Shown: positions 9,475 to 19,102, counted from the stretch's first letter. The stretch is 64,000 nt of DNA from Vibrio viridaestus (GCF_003856525.1 NZ_RJVQ01000004.1:291291-355290), one strand, 5' to 3'. The notes: generated from the letters alone by a model not told the origin. Program-made: numbers and translations.

Positions 9475-9506
9475 CTCTTCTCTCGTCTGCTCGGACGGGA
9501 GAAGAG
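9475..9506 (+). terminator. hairpin after brnQ
   Basis: Long inverted repeat CTCTTCTC-t-CGTC / GACG-g-GAGAAGAG with a 5-base loop, 6 bases after the stop. There is no clean T-run, so termination may be partial. Confidence 0.55.
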
Positions 9507-9600
9507 CATTTCCCTACCAACTTCAAACTTTCCCTGTATCTTCGCTGCGTTTTTCAGTACAATTCCGCGGTTAAATTCTATGCTAAAAATTAGAGTCCAC

Positions 9601-10699
9601 ATGTTTGAAATCAATCCAATTAAAAACCGTCTTCAGGATGTGTCAGAGCGCACAGAAGTCCTGAGGGGGTATCTTTGACTATGACGCAAAGAAAGAGCGT
9701 CTAGAAGAAGTCAACGCCGAGTTAGAACAGCCTGACGTATGGAATGAACCTGAGCGTGCGCAAGCCTTGGGTAAAGAGCGTTCATCTCTTGAACTTGTTG
9801 TTGAGACAATCGATCAGCTTCATCAAGGTGTTGATGATGTTGAAGGGTTGCTTGAACTGGCGGTTGAAGCCGAAGATCAGGAAACATTCGATGAAATCGA
9901 GCCAGAGTTAGCGGAACTGGAAAGTAAGCTAGAGAAGCTTGAGTTTCGTCGCATGTTCTCAGGTGATCACGATTCCTCTGACTGCTACCTTGATCTCCAG
10001 GCTGGTTCTGGTGGTACTGAAGCTCAAGACTGGACATCGATGCTACTCCGTATGTATTTACGTTGGGCAGAAGATAAAGGGTTTAAAGCCGAGGTTATTG
10101 AGGTTTCTGAAGGTGAGGTTGCTGGATTAAAATCAGCAACGGTACGTTTGTCCGGTGAATACGCTTATGGGTGGTTGCGTACTGAAACGGGAGTTCACCG
10201 TTTAGTTCGTAAATCTCCATTTGATTCGGGCGGTCGACGTCATACTTCATTTGCTTCTGCGTTTGTTTATCCTGAAGTTGATGACAATATTGCGATTGAT
10301 ATTAACCCCGCTGATCTTAGAATCGACGTTTACCGCGCTTCTGGTGCGGGTGGTCAGCACGTAAACACCACTGAGTCAGCGGTACGTATTACCCACCTTC
10401 CGACCAACACGGTAGTGCAGTGTCAGAACGATCGTTCTCAGCATAAGAACAAAGATCAAGCGATGAAGCAGCTGCGTGCAAAACTGTTCGAGCTTGAACT
10501 GCATAAACAAAATGCTGAAAAGCAAGCTAACGAAGATGCTAAGTCTGATATCGGTTGGGGCAGTCAGATCCGTTCTTATGTCCTTGACGATTCTCGTATT
10601 AAAGATTTACGCACTGGGATTGAAAACCGCAATACTCAAGCCGTCCTTGATGGCGATCTAGATAAATTTATAGAAGCTAGCTTAAAATCAGGCCTCTAG
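9601..10699 (+). CDS. prfB: peptide chain release factor 2, with programmed +1 frameshift
   Basis: Two frames join to one 365-residue RF2. The first 25 codons from ATG 9601 end in CTT TGA at 9673-9678; skipping one base (reading GAC at 9677) continues to the stop at 10699. The Shine-Dalgarno-like AGGGGG at 9664-9669 sits just before the shift site CTTTGAC, the canonical RF2 autoregulation: low RF2 stalls termination at UGA and favours the shift. The anticodon-mimic tripeptide SPF is at 205-207 and the catalytic GGQ at 250-252, the same numbering as E. coli. lysS follows after 28 bases. Confidence 0.98.
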
Positions 10700-10727
10700 C
10701 TTTCACCGAAAACAGGGTACATCCAAA

Positions 10728-12248
10728 ATGACTGATGCTATTCAAAACGAACAAACTCAAGAAGAAAATAAGCTCATAGCTGAGCGCCGCAGTAAATTGG
10801 AGCATATCCGCAAAGACAGCAAGGCGAATGGTCACCCAAATGATTTTCGCCGTGATAGCTTAGCGGGAGATTTGCAGGCTCAATTCGGTGAAAAGACAAA
10901 AGAAGAATTAGAAGAGTTGAATCACGTTGTGGCGGTTGCTGGTCGAGTTATGGCTAAGCGCGGTCCTTTCCTCGTTCTTCAAGAAACTTCTGGCCGTATT
11001 CAAGCTTATGCAGCTAAAGACGTGCAGAAAGAACTGAAAGCAAAATATCAAGGTTTAGATATTGGCGATATCGTTGGTGTAAAAGGTGCTTTACATAAAT
11101 CAGGTAAAGGCGACCTTTACGTTAACATGGAAGAATATGAGTTGTTGACGAAAGCACTTCGTCCATTGCCTGAAAAATTCCATGGTTTAACCGATCAGGA
11201 AATGCGTTACCGTCAGCGTTACGTTGATTTGATCGTGAATGAAGAATCACGTAATACATTTATCATTCGCTCTAAACTTGTTAGTGCCATTCGTCAGTTC
11301 ATGACATCAAAAGGTTACCTAGAAGTGGAAACGCCAATGATGCATGTTATTCCTGGTGGCGCAACGGCTCGCCCATTCGTGACGCACCACAACGCGTTAG
11401 ATATCGATATGTATTTGCGAGTGGCTCCTGAACTGTACCTAAAACGTTTGGTTGTGGGTGGTTTTGACCGTGTGTTCGAAATTAACCGTAACTTCCGTAA
11501 TGAAGGTTTATCTGTTCGTCACAACCCTGAATTTACCATGATGGAATTTTATCAGGCGTATTCTGACTATAAAGATCTGATGGACCTTACTGAAGAACTG
11601 TTAAGCACAGTAGCACTGCAAGTTCTTGGCTCGACTTCAATGCCTTACGGCGAAGAAACCGTTGAGTTTGGTGGCAAATATGCACGTATGAGTATGCTGG
11701 AAGCGATCAAACACTATAATCCGGATCATGCTGATATTCAGGCTCTGGATTATGAAGGTGTCAAAGATCGCGACCATATGATGGCGATTGCAAAATCATT
11801 GAAAATGGAAACGGAAAGCTTCTGGACATGTGGTCAGCTTTTAGAAGAGATCTTCGGTGAAACGGCTGAACCAAACTTGATGCAGCCAACTTTCATTACA
11901 GGTTATCCAGCAGATATTTCGCCTCTGGCAAGACGTAATGATGAAAATCCATTTATTACTGATCGCTTTGAGTTCTTCATTGGTGGACGTGAAGTAGCAA
12001 ATGGATTCTCCGAGTTAAACGACGCAGAAGATCAGGATTCTCGCTTTAAAGCTCAGGTTGAAGCTAAAGATGCTGGTGATGATGAAGCGATGTTCTACGA
12101 TGCTGACTATATCACGGCTCTAGAACATGGTTTACCACCAACGGCTGGTCAGGGTATTGGTATTGACCGTCTAGCGATGTTATTTACAAATAGCCATACT
12201 ATCCGTGATGTTATTTTATTCCCAGCAATGAGACCTGTTGCTAAATAA
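10728..12248 (+). CDS. lysS: lysyl-tRNA synthetase, class II
   Basis: 506 residues. An N-terminal OB-fold anticodon-binding domain (about 60-150) is followed by the class II catalytic core, with motif 2 around [11 protein letters not shown] and motif 3 in [15 protein letters not shown]. It charges tRNA-Lys in the cytosol. It is the downstream partner of prfB, an arrangement conserved across gammaproteobacteria, and ends at a strong terminator. Confidence 0.97.
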   Translation: MTDAIQNEQTQEENKLIAERRSKLEHIRKDSKANGHPNDFRRDSLAGDLQAQFGEKTKEELEELNHVVAVAGRVMAKRGPFLVLQETSGRIQAYAAKDVQKELKAKYQGLDIGDIVGVKGALHKSGKGDLYVNMEEYELLTKALRPLPEKFHGLTDQEMRYRQRYVDLIVNEESRNTFIIRSKLVSAIRQFMTSKGYLEVETPMMHVIPGGATARPFVTHHNALDIDMYLRVAPELYLKRLVVGGFDRVFEINRNFRNEGLSVRHNPEFTMMEFYQAYSDYKDLMDLTEELLSTVALQVLGSTSMPYGEETVEFGGKYARMSMLEAIKHYNPDHADIQALDYEGVKDRDHMMAIAKSLKMETESFWTCGQLLEEIFGETAEPNLMQPTFITGYPADISPLARRNDENPFITDRFEFFIGGREVANGFSELNDAEDQDSRFKAQVEAKDAGDDEAMFYDADYITALEHGLPPTAGQGIGIDRLAMLFTNSHTIRDVILFPAMRPVAK

Positions 12249-12283
12249 CGGAAATTTAATAAAAAATTCAGATTAATATCAAA

Positions 12284-12316
12284 AGGCCCGAGAACTATTT
12301 CCTCGGGCCTTTTTCT
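12284..12316 (+). terminator. prfB-lysS operon terminator
   Basis: AGGCCCGAG / CTCGGGCCT stem with an 8-9 base loop followed by TTTTTC. Confidence 0.88.
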
Positions 12317-12505
12317 TTCCTTCTTTGCAGCCTAACTTCAGAAATATCAAATTCCTGTTTTACACGTGTTGATTTACAGGTTAGTCTTAATATTGAGACA
12401 GTATATTTATCCAACAAGTTGTAAGGTAGCGTCTCAGAAATAAATCAATTCTAATAAGAATAATTCAAATAAATTTACTAACAAATTATAGATAAGGAAA
12501 AGTTC

Positions 12506-13840
12506 ATGGGTAATCAGTTCCGAATGGACTCTGTTCCAGGTTCCTTAGTTGTCGTTGGCGGAACATACGAACCTTGGTTATCGGTACTAGAGCAAGTGGG
12601 ATGGCGCTGTTCACAAGTTGCAGACTTGAGAAAGGCTGATGCGCTATTTTCAGAGCTTGGTCCTTCTATCGGTATCGTGGATCTTAGCAAAGACGAATTC
12701 AGTCTGAATGGTATTGCCAACTTGGTGAGCAGTCATCGTCAAGTTCGTTGGATAGCATTTATTCGTGAGTCGCAGTTAAGTACAGATACTATTTGCCAGT
12801 TCATTGTGAACTTTTGTATCGACTTCTTTACTGCGCCAATTCCAGATGCGCAGTTATTAAGCACCATTGGTCACCAACTTGGCATGTTGAAACTTGAGAA
12901 GAAAGTTTGGCCGAATTGGGGTATGAATGGCGATCTTGGCTTAATTGGTGAATCAGTACCAATGAAGCGTCTACGTGATCAAATTAAACGTATTGGTCCA
13001 ACAGACGTAAGTATTCTCATCAACGGTGAGAATGGCAGTGGTAAAGAGCTCGTCGCAAAGGCTGTTCATCAGACTTCATCTCGTTCGCAAAAACCTTTTT
13101 TCTCGGTAAACTGTCGTGCAATGTCAGAGAAACGTTTCGAATCTGAGTTATTCGGTATGGGCGAAGAGGCGACGGATGCACCGTCCATTTTAGAACAAGC
13201 TGATGGTGGTACTGTCTTACTTAATGATATTCTCTCCATTACCAGAGATCAGCAGATCAACTTACTGCGATTTTTCCAAGAAGGAACGGTTGAAACCAGT
13301 AACGGTTTCAAACAGGTTGATGTAAGAATTCTTGCTGCGAACTCTACCGACATCGAGAAAGCACTGATTGACGGTGACTTCAATGAAGAGCTTTACCATT
13401 ACATTAATGTACTGAGAATTAACGTTCCGAGTTTAAAAGAACGTATGGGTGATATTCCACTGATTGCGAATCATTACTTACAATTGTTCTCGAAAGAATA
13501 TAACGCACAGGCTCGCGGTTTTACCGAAGAAGCTCTTAAATCTTTATCTCGCTATCAATGGCCGGGTAACATTCGTGAGCTAATGAACCAGATAAAACGT
13601 GTTGTACTGATGTCTGATTCGGTTATGTTGGCTGAAGATTCTCTGGACTTACCGAAACGTAGTGAAGGACGAATGAGCCTTAAAACGATACGTGAGCGTT
13701 CAGAAAAAGAAGCATTGATGTTGGTTCTTGAATCAAATGGTGGGCAAGTTTCTCAAGCAGCAAAAGAGCTGGGCATTTCTCGGGCAACCATGTACCGTCT
13801 TCTGAATAAACATAACTTGTTGACTGAAGAAGTCTACTAA
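12506..13840 (+). CDS. vpsR: VpsR, biofilm transcription activator of NtrC-like fold
   Basis: 444 residues: degenerate receiver domain with Asp59, the position phosphorylated in V. cholerae VpsR; AAA+ domain with Walker A GENGSGKE at 174-181; C-terminal Fis-type helix-turn-helix near 405-440. The GAFTGA loop needed to contact sigma-54 is absent: SELFG (213-217) runs directly into a short acidic stretch. The Walker B segment reads TVLLND (236-241) instead of the usual Asp-Glu. Both fit published evidence that VpsR works with sigma-70 polymerase and c-di-GMP to activate vps biofilm genes. Located after lysS as in V. cholerae. A strong AAGGAAAA ribosome site fixes the start. Confidence 0.95.
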   Translation: MGNQFRMDSVPGSLVVVGGTYEPWLSVLEQVGWRCSQVADLRKADALFSELGPSIGIVDLSKDEFSLNGIANLVSSHRQVRWIAFIRESQLSTDTICQFIVNFCIDFFTAPIPDAQLLSTIGHQLGMLKLEKKVWPNWGMNGDLGLIGESVPMKRLRDQIKRIGPTDVSILINGENGSGKELVAKAVHQTSSRSQKPFFSVNCRAMSEKRFESELFGMGEEATDAPSILEQADGGTVLLNDILSITRDQQINLLRFFQEGTVETSNGFKQVDVRILAANSTDIEKALIDGDFNEELYHYINVLRINVPSLKERMGDIPLIANHYLQLFSKEYNAQARGFTEEALKSLSRYQWPGNIRELMNQIKRVVLMSDSVMLAEDSLDLPKRSEGRMSLKTIRERSEKEALMLVLESNGGQVSQAAKELGISRATMYRLLNKHNLLTEEVY

Positions 13841-13868
13841 AGATCTTTAGTGTTGACGGATAGAAATA

Positions 13869-13898
13869 AAAATAGCTTCGTGATGAAGCTATTTTTTT
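13869..13898. terminator. bidirectional terminator between vpsR and tas
   Basis: AAAATAGCTTC / GAAGCTATTTT stem with loop GTGAT and a T-run; serves both convergent genes. Confidence 0.85.
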
Positions 13899-13919
13899 AT
13901 CTTTACTGGCCAGTATTGT

Positions 13920-14957
13920 TTATGGGCATGGATTGGAGTATATGGTTGAGATATGATTAATTTTCTCATTGATTTCATCGGTTAAGACAATCTCTGTGCT
14001 TTTGATATTGCTTTCCAGCTGAGAAAGAGTCGTTGCACCAATAATCGTTGAGGCATTAAAAGGTTGTTGGTTTACAAAAGCCAGCGCCATTTGCGCCGGG
14101 TCCAAACCATATTCTTGGGCTAGATTAACGTATGCTTCAGTTGCCTTAATACCTTGTGGTGTAAAATAGCGTTTGAAGCGTTCAAAAAGAGTACAGCGAG
14201 CGCCTTCAGGTCGAGCGTCATTCAGGTATTTCCCACTTAGGATACCAAAGGCCATCGGTGAGTAAGCCAAAAGTTTTACACCTTCATAGTGGCTAATTTC
14301 AGACAGTCCGACTTCAAAACTTCTATTGAGTAAATTGTAGGGGTTTTGAATTGTCACAATGCGTGGTAAATCGTGCTTTTCAGCTAGCCTAAGATAGGTC
14401 ATTAATCCCCAAGGGGTTTCGTTTGAGATACCTATATAACGAACTTTACCTGCTTTAACGATATCATTTAATGCCTCTAACGTTTCGATTAACGGCACTG
14501 TATCTGTTTTATCAATCGTTTCGTAATTGAGTTTACCGAAGCAGTTTGTCTCTCTTTGAGGCCAGTGGACTTGGTAAAGGTCTAGATAATCCGTTTTTAA
14601 TCGGGACAAGCTATCATCGATGGCTTGATGAATATTGCGATGATCGAGAGCCATATTTTCTCGAATGTTATGCATGTTATTTCTTGGGCCTGCGACTTTA
14701 GATGCAAGGATGATTTTTTCGCGTTTGCCTGACTTTTCGAGCCAATTACCAATAAACTCTTCGGTTTTACCCTGAGTCTCTGCTTTTGGTGGAACGGGAT
14801 ACATTTCTGCAGTATCGATAAAGTTGATCCCATGATCTAGGGCATAGTCTAGCTGTTGGTTGGCATCGTTCTGGCTATTCTGTTCACCAAAAGTCATCGT
14901 TCCAAGGCATAGTTCACTGACTTCTAAATTGGAGTGGGGCAGTTTAACGTATTGCAT
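13920..14957 (-). CDS. tas: NADP(H)-dependent aldo-keto reductase, Tas family
   Basis: 345 residues, (beta/alpha)8 aldo-keto reductase. FIDTAEMYP carries the catalytic Asp and Tyr, KSGKREKIILASK the Lys region, and YLDLYQVHWP the His region. Length and the long insertion after YPVPP match E. coli Tas, which complements a tyrosine requirement when overexpressed; its physiological substrate is not established. AAAGGA precedes the ATG. It lies between vpsR and mutH on the minus strand, 81 bases after mutH. Confidence 0.88.
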   Translation of the reverse strand: MQYVKLPHSNLEVSELCLGTMTFGEQNSQNDANQQLDYALDHGINFIDTAEMYPVPPKAETQGKTEEFIGNWLEKSGKREKIILASKVAGPRNNMHNIRENMALDHRNIHQAIDDSLSRLKTDYLDLYQVHWPQRETNCFGKLNYETIDKTDTVPLIETLEALNDIVKAGKVRYIGISNETPWGLMTYLRLAEKHDLPRIVTIQNPYNLLNRSFEVGLSEISHYEGVKLLAYSPMAFGILSGKYLNDARPEGARCTLFERFKRYFTPQGIKATEAYVNLAQEYGLDPAQMALAFVNQQPFNASTIIGATTLSQLESNIKSTEIVLTDEINEKINHISTIYSNPCP

Positions 14958-15038
14958 TGCAAATCCTTTTATCGTTATTTTCAGATTCAGTGTCAGCTGT
15001 TTCCAGAGTGCTGTCCAGTCCTTAGTTCTAAGAATTCC

Positions 15039-15704
15039 TTACATGTAGTAGTTTTCCAGAATATAAGAGGTAAATTGAGTTCTAAGATAAAAACCTCGTG
15101 GCAGTGTTTTCATCGGTTTCCCTGTAGAGCTATAGGCTTCCGTTTTTACTCGACTGTTGGCTGCTTTGGGTCGCAGCTGTAAATACTGTCCGTGTTTGGC
15201 TGTAATTTGTTCGACACGTCCAAGAACAATAAATTCCATAAGCTCTTCCCAGTCATTTCTAAGCCATTGTTCTTCTTGTGACGAGGGGCTCCAAATCAAA
15301 GGAGAGCCAACCCGGCGCTCTTTGAGTGGAATTTCTCGTTCTCCTTCGACGGGTATCCATAACACTCGGGATAATTTATTTTTGACATGACTGGTATCCC
15401 AAGTTAATCCATGCACACCAGTTAATGGAGCGACAGAAACAAAGGTTGTTTCCAGAGGTTTCCCTGAGTAGCCAATAGGAATTGTTTTAAGTTCGATACC
15501 CAATTTATCAAAGTCTTGCTGTGGCCGGCTACCGCTTGGAGCGCCAAGATGCCATTCTATGAGTTGCCCAACCCACCCTTTATCGCGTAACAAGTTTTCG
15601 GGAACAGTGAGTTCGGCTTCTAGGGCTAGCTCTTCTAGTGTCAATCCGGCTATGGCACGAGCGCGCAACAGTAATTCTTCTTCACTTTGAGGTTCTGCTT
15701 TCAT
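15039..15704 (-). CDS. mutH: DNA mismatch repair endonuclease MutH
   Basis: 221 residues from the ATG at 15704 ([12 protein letters not shown]); an upstream in-frame start would add residues not found in the family. The nuclease motif D-x6-E-x-K is present as Asp64, Glu71, Lys73. MutH nicks the unmethylated strand at hemimethylated GATC during MutSL-directed repair, which implies Dam methylation in this organism. Upstream it faces rppH across a long non-coding region carrying several GATC sites and DnaA boxes. Confidence 0.95.
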   Translation of the reverse strand: MKAEPQSEEELLLRARAIAGLTLEELALEAELTVPENLLRDKGWVGQLIEWHLGAPSGSRPQQDFDKLGIELKTIPIGYSGKPLETTFVSVAPLTGVHGLTWDTSHVKNKLSRVLWIPVEGEREIPLKERRVGSPLIWSPSSQEEQWLRNDWEELMEFIVLGRVEQITAKHGQYLQLRPKAANSRVKTEAYSSTGKPMKTLPRGFYLRTQFTSYILENYYM

Positions 15705-15800
15705 TATAGGCTTCGAGTGAAATAAATCGGATTTTAACAAATTGGGAAAAATATATCTCATTTGCAAAGATCTTTAGCTCGATCACTCTCTATTCACGGG

Positions 15801-15809
15801 TTATCCACA
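15801..15809 (+). promoter_or_regulatory. DnaA box TTATCCACA
   Basis: Perfect high-affinity box. A degenerate copy (CTATTCACG, 15790-15798) sits two bases upstream. Its 3' flank GAAAAGG is shared with the box at 16125. Confidence 0.75.
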
Positions 15810-15842
15810 GAAAAGGCGATTGTTTAATGAAAAAACAATTAT

Positions 15843-15858
15843 CTGTATGGGTATACAG
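15843..15858. promoter_or_regulatory. LexA-like SOS box
   Basis: CTGTATGGGTATACAG fits CTGT-N8-ACAG with a perfect CTGTAT/ATACAG dyad; only the central four bases depart from the consensus alternating AT. There is no SOS gene directly beside it: mutH diverges to the left and rppH begins 455 bases to the right. Confidence 0.5.
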
Positions 15859-15918
15859 TGTAAAGTTGAATGTTTATCCAATTGAAAAACGCGATTATTC
15901 CGGAAAAATATTAATAAG

Positions 15919-15927
15919 TGTGGATAA
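15919..15927 (-). promoter_or_regulatory. DnaA box TTATCCACA (minus strand)
   Basis: Perfect box read on the minus strand, opposite in orientation to the boxes at 15801 and 16125. Confidence 0.75.
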
Positions 15928-15958
15928 AGAAGGTATTGGTGGATCTTTAATCACTTTG

Positions 15959-15990
15959 TCTTTTGTGAGGATCTTTTGTTGATCTTTTGT
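15959..15990 (+). repeat. triple TCTTTTGT repeat with embedded GATC sites
   Basis: TCTTTTGT occurs at 15959, 15972 and 15983; the last two are part of the 10-mer GATCTTTTGT repeated at an 11-base period, about one helical turn. Looks like a phased protein-binding array; the binder is unknown. Confidence 0.55.
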
Positions 15991-16124
15991 GCTATTTTTA
16001 CTTGTGTAGTTAATATAATTATATGATTTGTATTTAAAAATAGTATATTGATTAAATGATTAACTGTATTGAGTTGTGTTCGTTTACAATGGATATATGA
16101 CTCATCTAATGCTTCTCAACAGGT

Positions 16125-16133
16125 TTATTCACA
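16125..16133 (+). promoter_or_regulatory. DnaA box TTATTCACA
   Basis: Matches TTATNCACA perfectly. A one-mismatch reverse box (TGTTGATAA, 16171-16179) lies 38 bases downstream. Confidence 0.7.
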
Positions 16134-16313
16134 GAAAAGGTGTATAAAGTCGATTCTTGTCACAAAAAAATGTTGATAACTTTTAAAAAAGGATTAAAAC
16201 CATAATTTTCGGTTCTAGCGCATAAAAATTGTCACAATAGCAAATCGAAATTTGCTCCTTGTGGGGATATGTGGAAAAATCATAATAACTTAAATTTTTT
16301 TAGAGGTTTGCCA

Positions 16314-16832
16314 GTGATCGATGGCGATGGTTACCGGCTTAATGTTGGTATAGTAATTTGCAATAACCATGGTCAGGTATTCTGGGCGAAACGATATGGA
16401 CAGCACTCATGGCAGTTCCCCCAAGGAGGAATTGATGACGGTGAAACACCAGAACAAGCCATGTATAGAGAGTTGTACGAAGAGGTTGGGTTAACAAAGA
16501 AAGACGTCAAGATCGTAGCAACGAGCCGGCATTGGTTAAAATACAAATTACCGAAGCGGCTAGTTCGCTGGGACTCCCAACCTGTCTGTATTGGACAAAA
16601 ACAGAAATGGTTTCTTCTACGCTTAGATTGTCAGGAATCTAAAATAAATATGCAGCGTGGAACGACCCCTGAATTTGATGGTTGGCGCTGGGTAAGTTAC
16701 TGGTACCCGGTCAGGCAAGTAGTGTCATTCAAACGAGATGTTTATCGTCGAGCGATGAAGGAGTTTTCATCTTGTGCAATGCCTTTTAAGGAGCGCAAGA
16801 CGAAAAGTAAACGGAGAATGAAAAGAGGGTAG
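16314..16832 (+). CDS. rppH: RNA pyrophosphohydrolase RppH (Nudix)
   Basis: 172 residues from the GTG at 16314 ([16 protein letters not shown]), chosen because AGAGG stands seven bases before it and the family begins exactly there; a start at 16269 would give 15 extra, atypical residues. The full Nudix box GX5EX7REUXEEXGU spans 38-60. RppH removes pyrophosphate from 5'-triphosphate mRNA and so starts decay. The C terminus is Lys/Arg-rich. ptsP begins 2 bases after its stop codon, so the two are translationally close and cotranscribed. Confidence 0.95.
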   Translation: MIDGDGYRLNVGIVICNNHGQVFWAKRYGQHSWQFPQGGIDDGETPEQAMYRELYEEVGLTKKDVKIVATSRHWLKYKLPKRLVRWDSQPVCIGQKQKWFLLRLDCQESKINMQRGTTPEFDGWRWVSYWYPVRQVVSFKRDVYRRAMKEFSSCAMPFKERKTKSKRRMKRG

Positions 16833-16834
16833 GC

Positions 16835-19090
16835 ATGCTGTCTCAGCTTCGGAGTATTGTCGAACAAGTTTCGAAAATTGATAACATTCAGCAAGCGTTG
16901 CGAGTGCTGGTTAAAGAAACCTGTCAGGCAATGTCGACTGAGTGCTGTACTATCTATCTCGCAAATGAAGAAAAACAACGATTAGAGTTAATGGCTACCC
17001 AAGGTCTTAAGTTCAAAGGAAATAAGATCCATATCGGGTATAACGAAGGTTTGGTTGGGTTAGTCAAGCGTTCAGCCGAACCTCTTAACTTAGCTGAGGC
17101 ATCGACACACCCTAATTTTAAATACTTTAAACAGTTAGGTGAGGAAATTTATCACAGTTTCCTTGGCACTCCGATCATTTATCGAAAGCAGATTCTTGGT
17201 GTGTTGGTCGTGCAGCAACGCGATCCAAGACAGTTCGATGAAACCGAAGAATCATTTCTGGTCACACTGGCAGCTCAGCTTGCGGTTATTATGGCGTCAG
17301 CACAGACACAGGGTGTCTGGAGTGTGTCGAAGAAGCCTAAAAAACAAATTCTATACACCGGAGTCCCTGCTTCTTCTGGTGTCGCCATTGGTGAGTACTG
17401 GTGGGATAACAGTCAGCCACTGCTAGACGATGTGCTCCCTGCATCCAGCGTTAACCCAACCAAAGAGCAGGAATGGCTTGGCAAAGCCATTGATAGTGCT
17501 CTCGCTGATTTTCGGAAGATGCGGAAAAAGTTAGACAGCGATATCAATAAAGACACGCTGGCTATCTTTGATTTATTTACTCACTTACTCAATGATCCTT
17601 TGCTGAGGAATGACCTCAAAGAGCGTATTTTGGCTGGCGATCGAGCCGATTGGGCCGTTCGGCAAGTAGTAGAAAGTTATTCTGAACGCTTTGCCAGTAT
17701 GTCGGATCCTTATCTTCGTGAACGCTCTCAAGATGTAAAGGAGCTGGGTCAGCGCTTATTGTTCTTTTTATATAACAGTGAAAATGAGCAATACGAGCTT
17801 GAAACCCCAATTATCCTGATTGTACGCGAACTGACCGCATCAATACTTGCGAGTATACCTAAAGACAAGCTTCTTGCTGTAGTTTCTCTCGAGGGCGCGG
17901 CAAACTCGCACGCGGCCATTTTGTCGAGAGCAATGGGGATTCCCGCCGTTATGGGCGTCACCTTAAATCTTGATGAGATTAGTGGTAAAAGAGGTATTGT
18001 CGACGGGTATAGCGGTGCAATTTATGTTGAACCCGATAGGGCTCTGGTCCAAGAGTATCAGTCGCTTGCAAGAGAAGAGCGTGAACTCTCTGATATGGCC
18101 AATAAAGGTTTACCAGAGCCTGCAATAACCGAAGATGATCATCGAATTCAAGTGATGCTGAATGCGGGGTTGAGTGCGGATACAAGTCTTGCTGTCGACC
18201 AGGGCGTCGATGGTGTGGGGTTATATCGAACAGAAATTTCGTTTCTTTTACAGCAAAGTTTCCCGTCTGAAGAAGATCAGTTGCAACGTTATCGGAAGGT
18301 ATTACAAAGTTATCCGGGTAAGGAAGTCGTTATGCGTACTTTGGATATCGGCGGAGATAAACCGTTACCTTATTTACCGATTGAAGAAGATAACCCTTTC
18401 CTTGGTTGGCGAGGTATCCGGTTTACTTTAGATCATCCGGACATTTTTCTGATTCAGCTTCGGGCTATGATGAGAGCGAGTAGCTTATCGAAAAATTTAT
18501 CGATTTTGCTTCCGATGATTTCCAGTGTTTCTGAGCTCGACGACGCCATTGCATTGATTCAACAAGCTTATCAAGAGGTAAGTGAGCTTGATGAAGAGAT
18601 ACCATTACCTAAGATTGGAATCATGGTAGAAGTGCCTTCAATGCTGTATTTGCTGCCTCTTATCGCGGAGCGGATCGACTTTGTTTCGGTTGGGACAAAT
18701 GACTTAACACAATATTTATTGGCGGTTGATCGGAACAATGCTCGTGTTTCTGATGTCTATGAGTCATTACATCCTGCGGTACTTCAAGCAATGAAGCACA
18801 TTATTGATGTGTGCGAGGAGAAGTCTCTGGATGTTTGTGTTTGTGGCGAGTTGGCTGGCGACCCCATTGGTGCACTTTTACTCGTTGGGATGGGATACCG
18901 AAAACTGAGTATGAACACCTCTAACGTGGCCAAAGTTAAGTATCTTCTGCGGCATTCTAGCGTCAAAGAACTAAAAAAACTGGTCGATCAGACGTTAACG
19001 CAATCCTATGGTCGCGATATTTATAGTATGATGGCGAACTATTTTGAGGAACACGATTTTGCTGGCTTCATTAGAGCGGGTAAAAAATAG
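16835..19090 (+). CDS. ptsP: PEP-protein phosphotransferase PtsP (enzyme I-Ntr)
   Basis: 751 residues: N-terminal GAF domain (about 15-155), PEP-utiliser N domain, swivelling domain with the phospho-accepting His359 in GAANSHAAILSRAMG, and C-terminal PEP-binding TIM barrel (MRTLDIGGDK onward, with GTNDLTQY and CGELAGDP). It starts the nitrogen PTS relay PtsP-NPr-EIIA(Ntr), which links nitrogen and potassium status to metabolism. Operon order rppH-ptsP is conserved in E. coli and vibrios. Confidence 0.95.
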   Translation: MLSQLRSIVEQVSKIDNIQQALRVLVKETCQAMSTECCTIYLANEEKQRLELMATQGLKFKGNKIHIGYNEGLVGLVKRSAEPLNLAEASTHPNFKYFKQLGEEIYHSFLGTPIIYRKQILGVLVVQQRDPRQFDETEESFLVTLAAQLAVIMASAQTQGVWSVSKKPKKQILYTGVPASSGVAIGEYWWDNSQPLLDDVLPASSVNPTKEQEWLGKAIDSALADFRKMRKKLDSDINKDTLAIFDLFTHLLNDPLLRNDLKERILAGDRADWAVRQVVESYSERFASMSDPYLRERSQDVKELGQRLLFFLYNSENEQYELETPIILIVRELTASILASIPKDKLLAVVSLEGAANSHAAILSRAMGIPAVMGVTLNLDEISGKRGIVDGYSGAIYVEPDRALVQEYQSLAREERELSDMANKGLPEPAITEDDHRIQVMLNAGLSADTSLAVDQGVDGVGLYRTEISFLLQQSFPSEEDQLQRYRKVLQSYPGKEVVMRTLDIGGDKPLPYLPIEEDNPFLGWRGIRFTLDHPDIFLIQLRAMMRASSLSKNLSILLPMISSVSELDDAIALIQQAYQEVSELDEEIPLPKIGIMVEVPSMLYLLPLIAERIDFVSVGTNDLTQYLLAVDRNNARVSDVYESLHPAVLQAMKHIIDVCEEKSLDVCVCGELAGDPIGALLLVGMGYRKLSMNTSNVAKVKYLLRHSSVKELKKLVDQTLTQSYGRDIYSMMANYFEEHDFAGFIRAGKK

Positions 19091-19102
19091 CAGATGTAAT
19101 CA

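Larger units (their letters stand above)
15801..16140 (+). repeat. 16-bp direct repeat containing DnaA boxes
   Basis: TTATCCACAGAAAAGG (15801-15816) recurs as TTATTCACAGAAAAGG (16125-16140), 15 of 16 identical. The identity extends past the DnaA box, so the flanks are probably also under selection. Confidence 0.7.
15705..16313. other. DARS2-like DnaA-box region between mutH and rppH
   Basis: 609 bases without a credible gene. In E. coli the mutH-rppH (ygdP) gap holds DARS2, which reloads DnaA with ATP. Here I see three perfect consensus DnaA boxes (15801, 15919, 16125), a one-mismatch box (16171) and a further match at the edge of rppH (16270-16278). A near-IHF site, TAGTATATTGATT (16041-16053, one mismatch), five GATC sites (15769, 15781, 15942, 15970, 15981) and a very AT-rich core complete the picture. 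The assignment rests on synteny plus boxes; activity is inferred. Confidence 0.65.

Noticed and set aside
15827-15982. 51-codon plus-strand frame in the mutH-rppH gap
   Set aside because: It overlaps the LexA-like box, a DnaA box and the phased repeats, and shows no recognisable protein. Kept as regulatory DNA.
15705-16313. crtS, the replication trigger site for chromosome 2
   Set aside because: The GATC-rich repeats prompted the idea, but crtS lies in a different neighbourhood in V. cholerae, and I see no clear match to it here.
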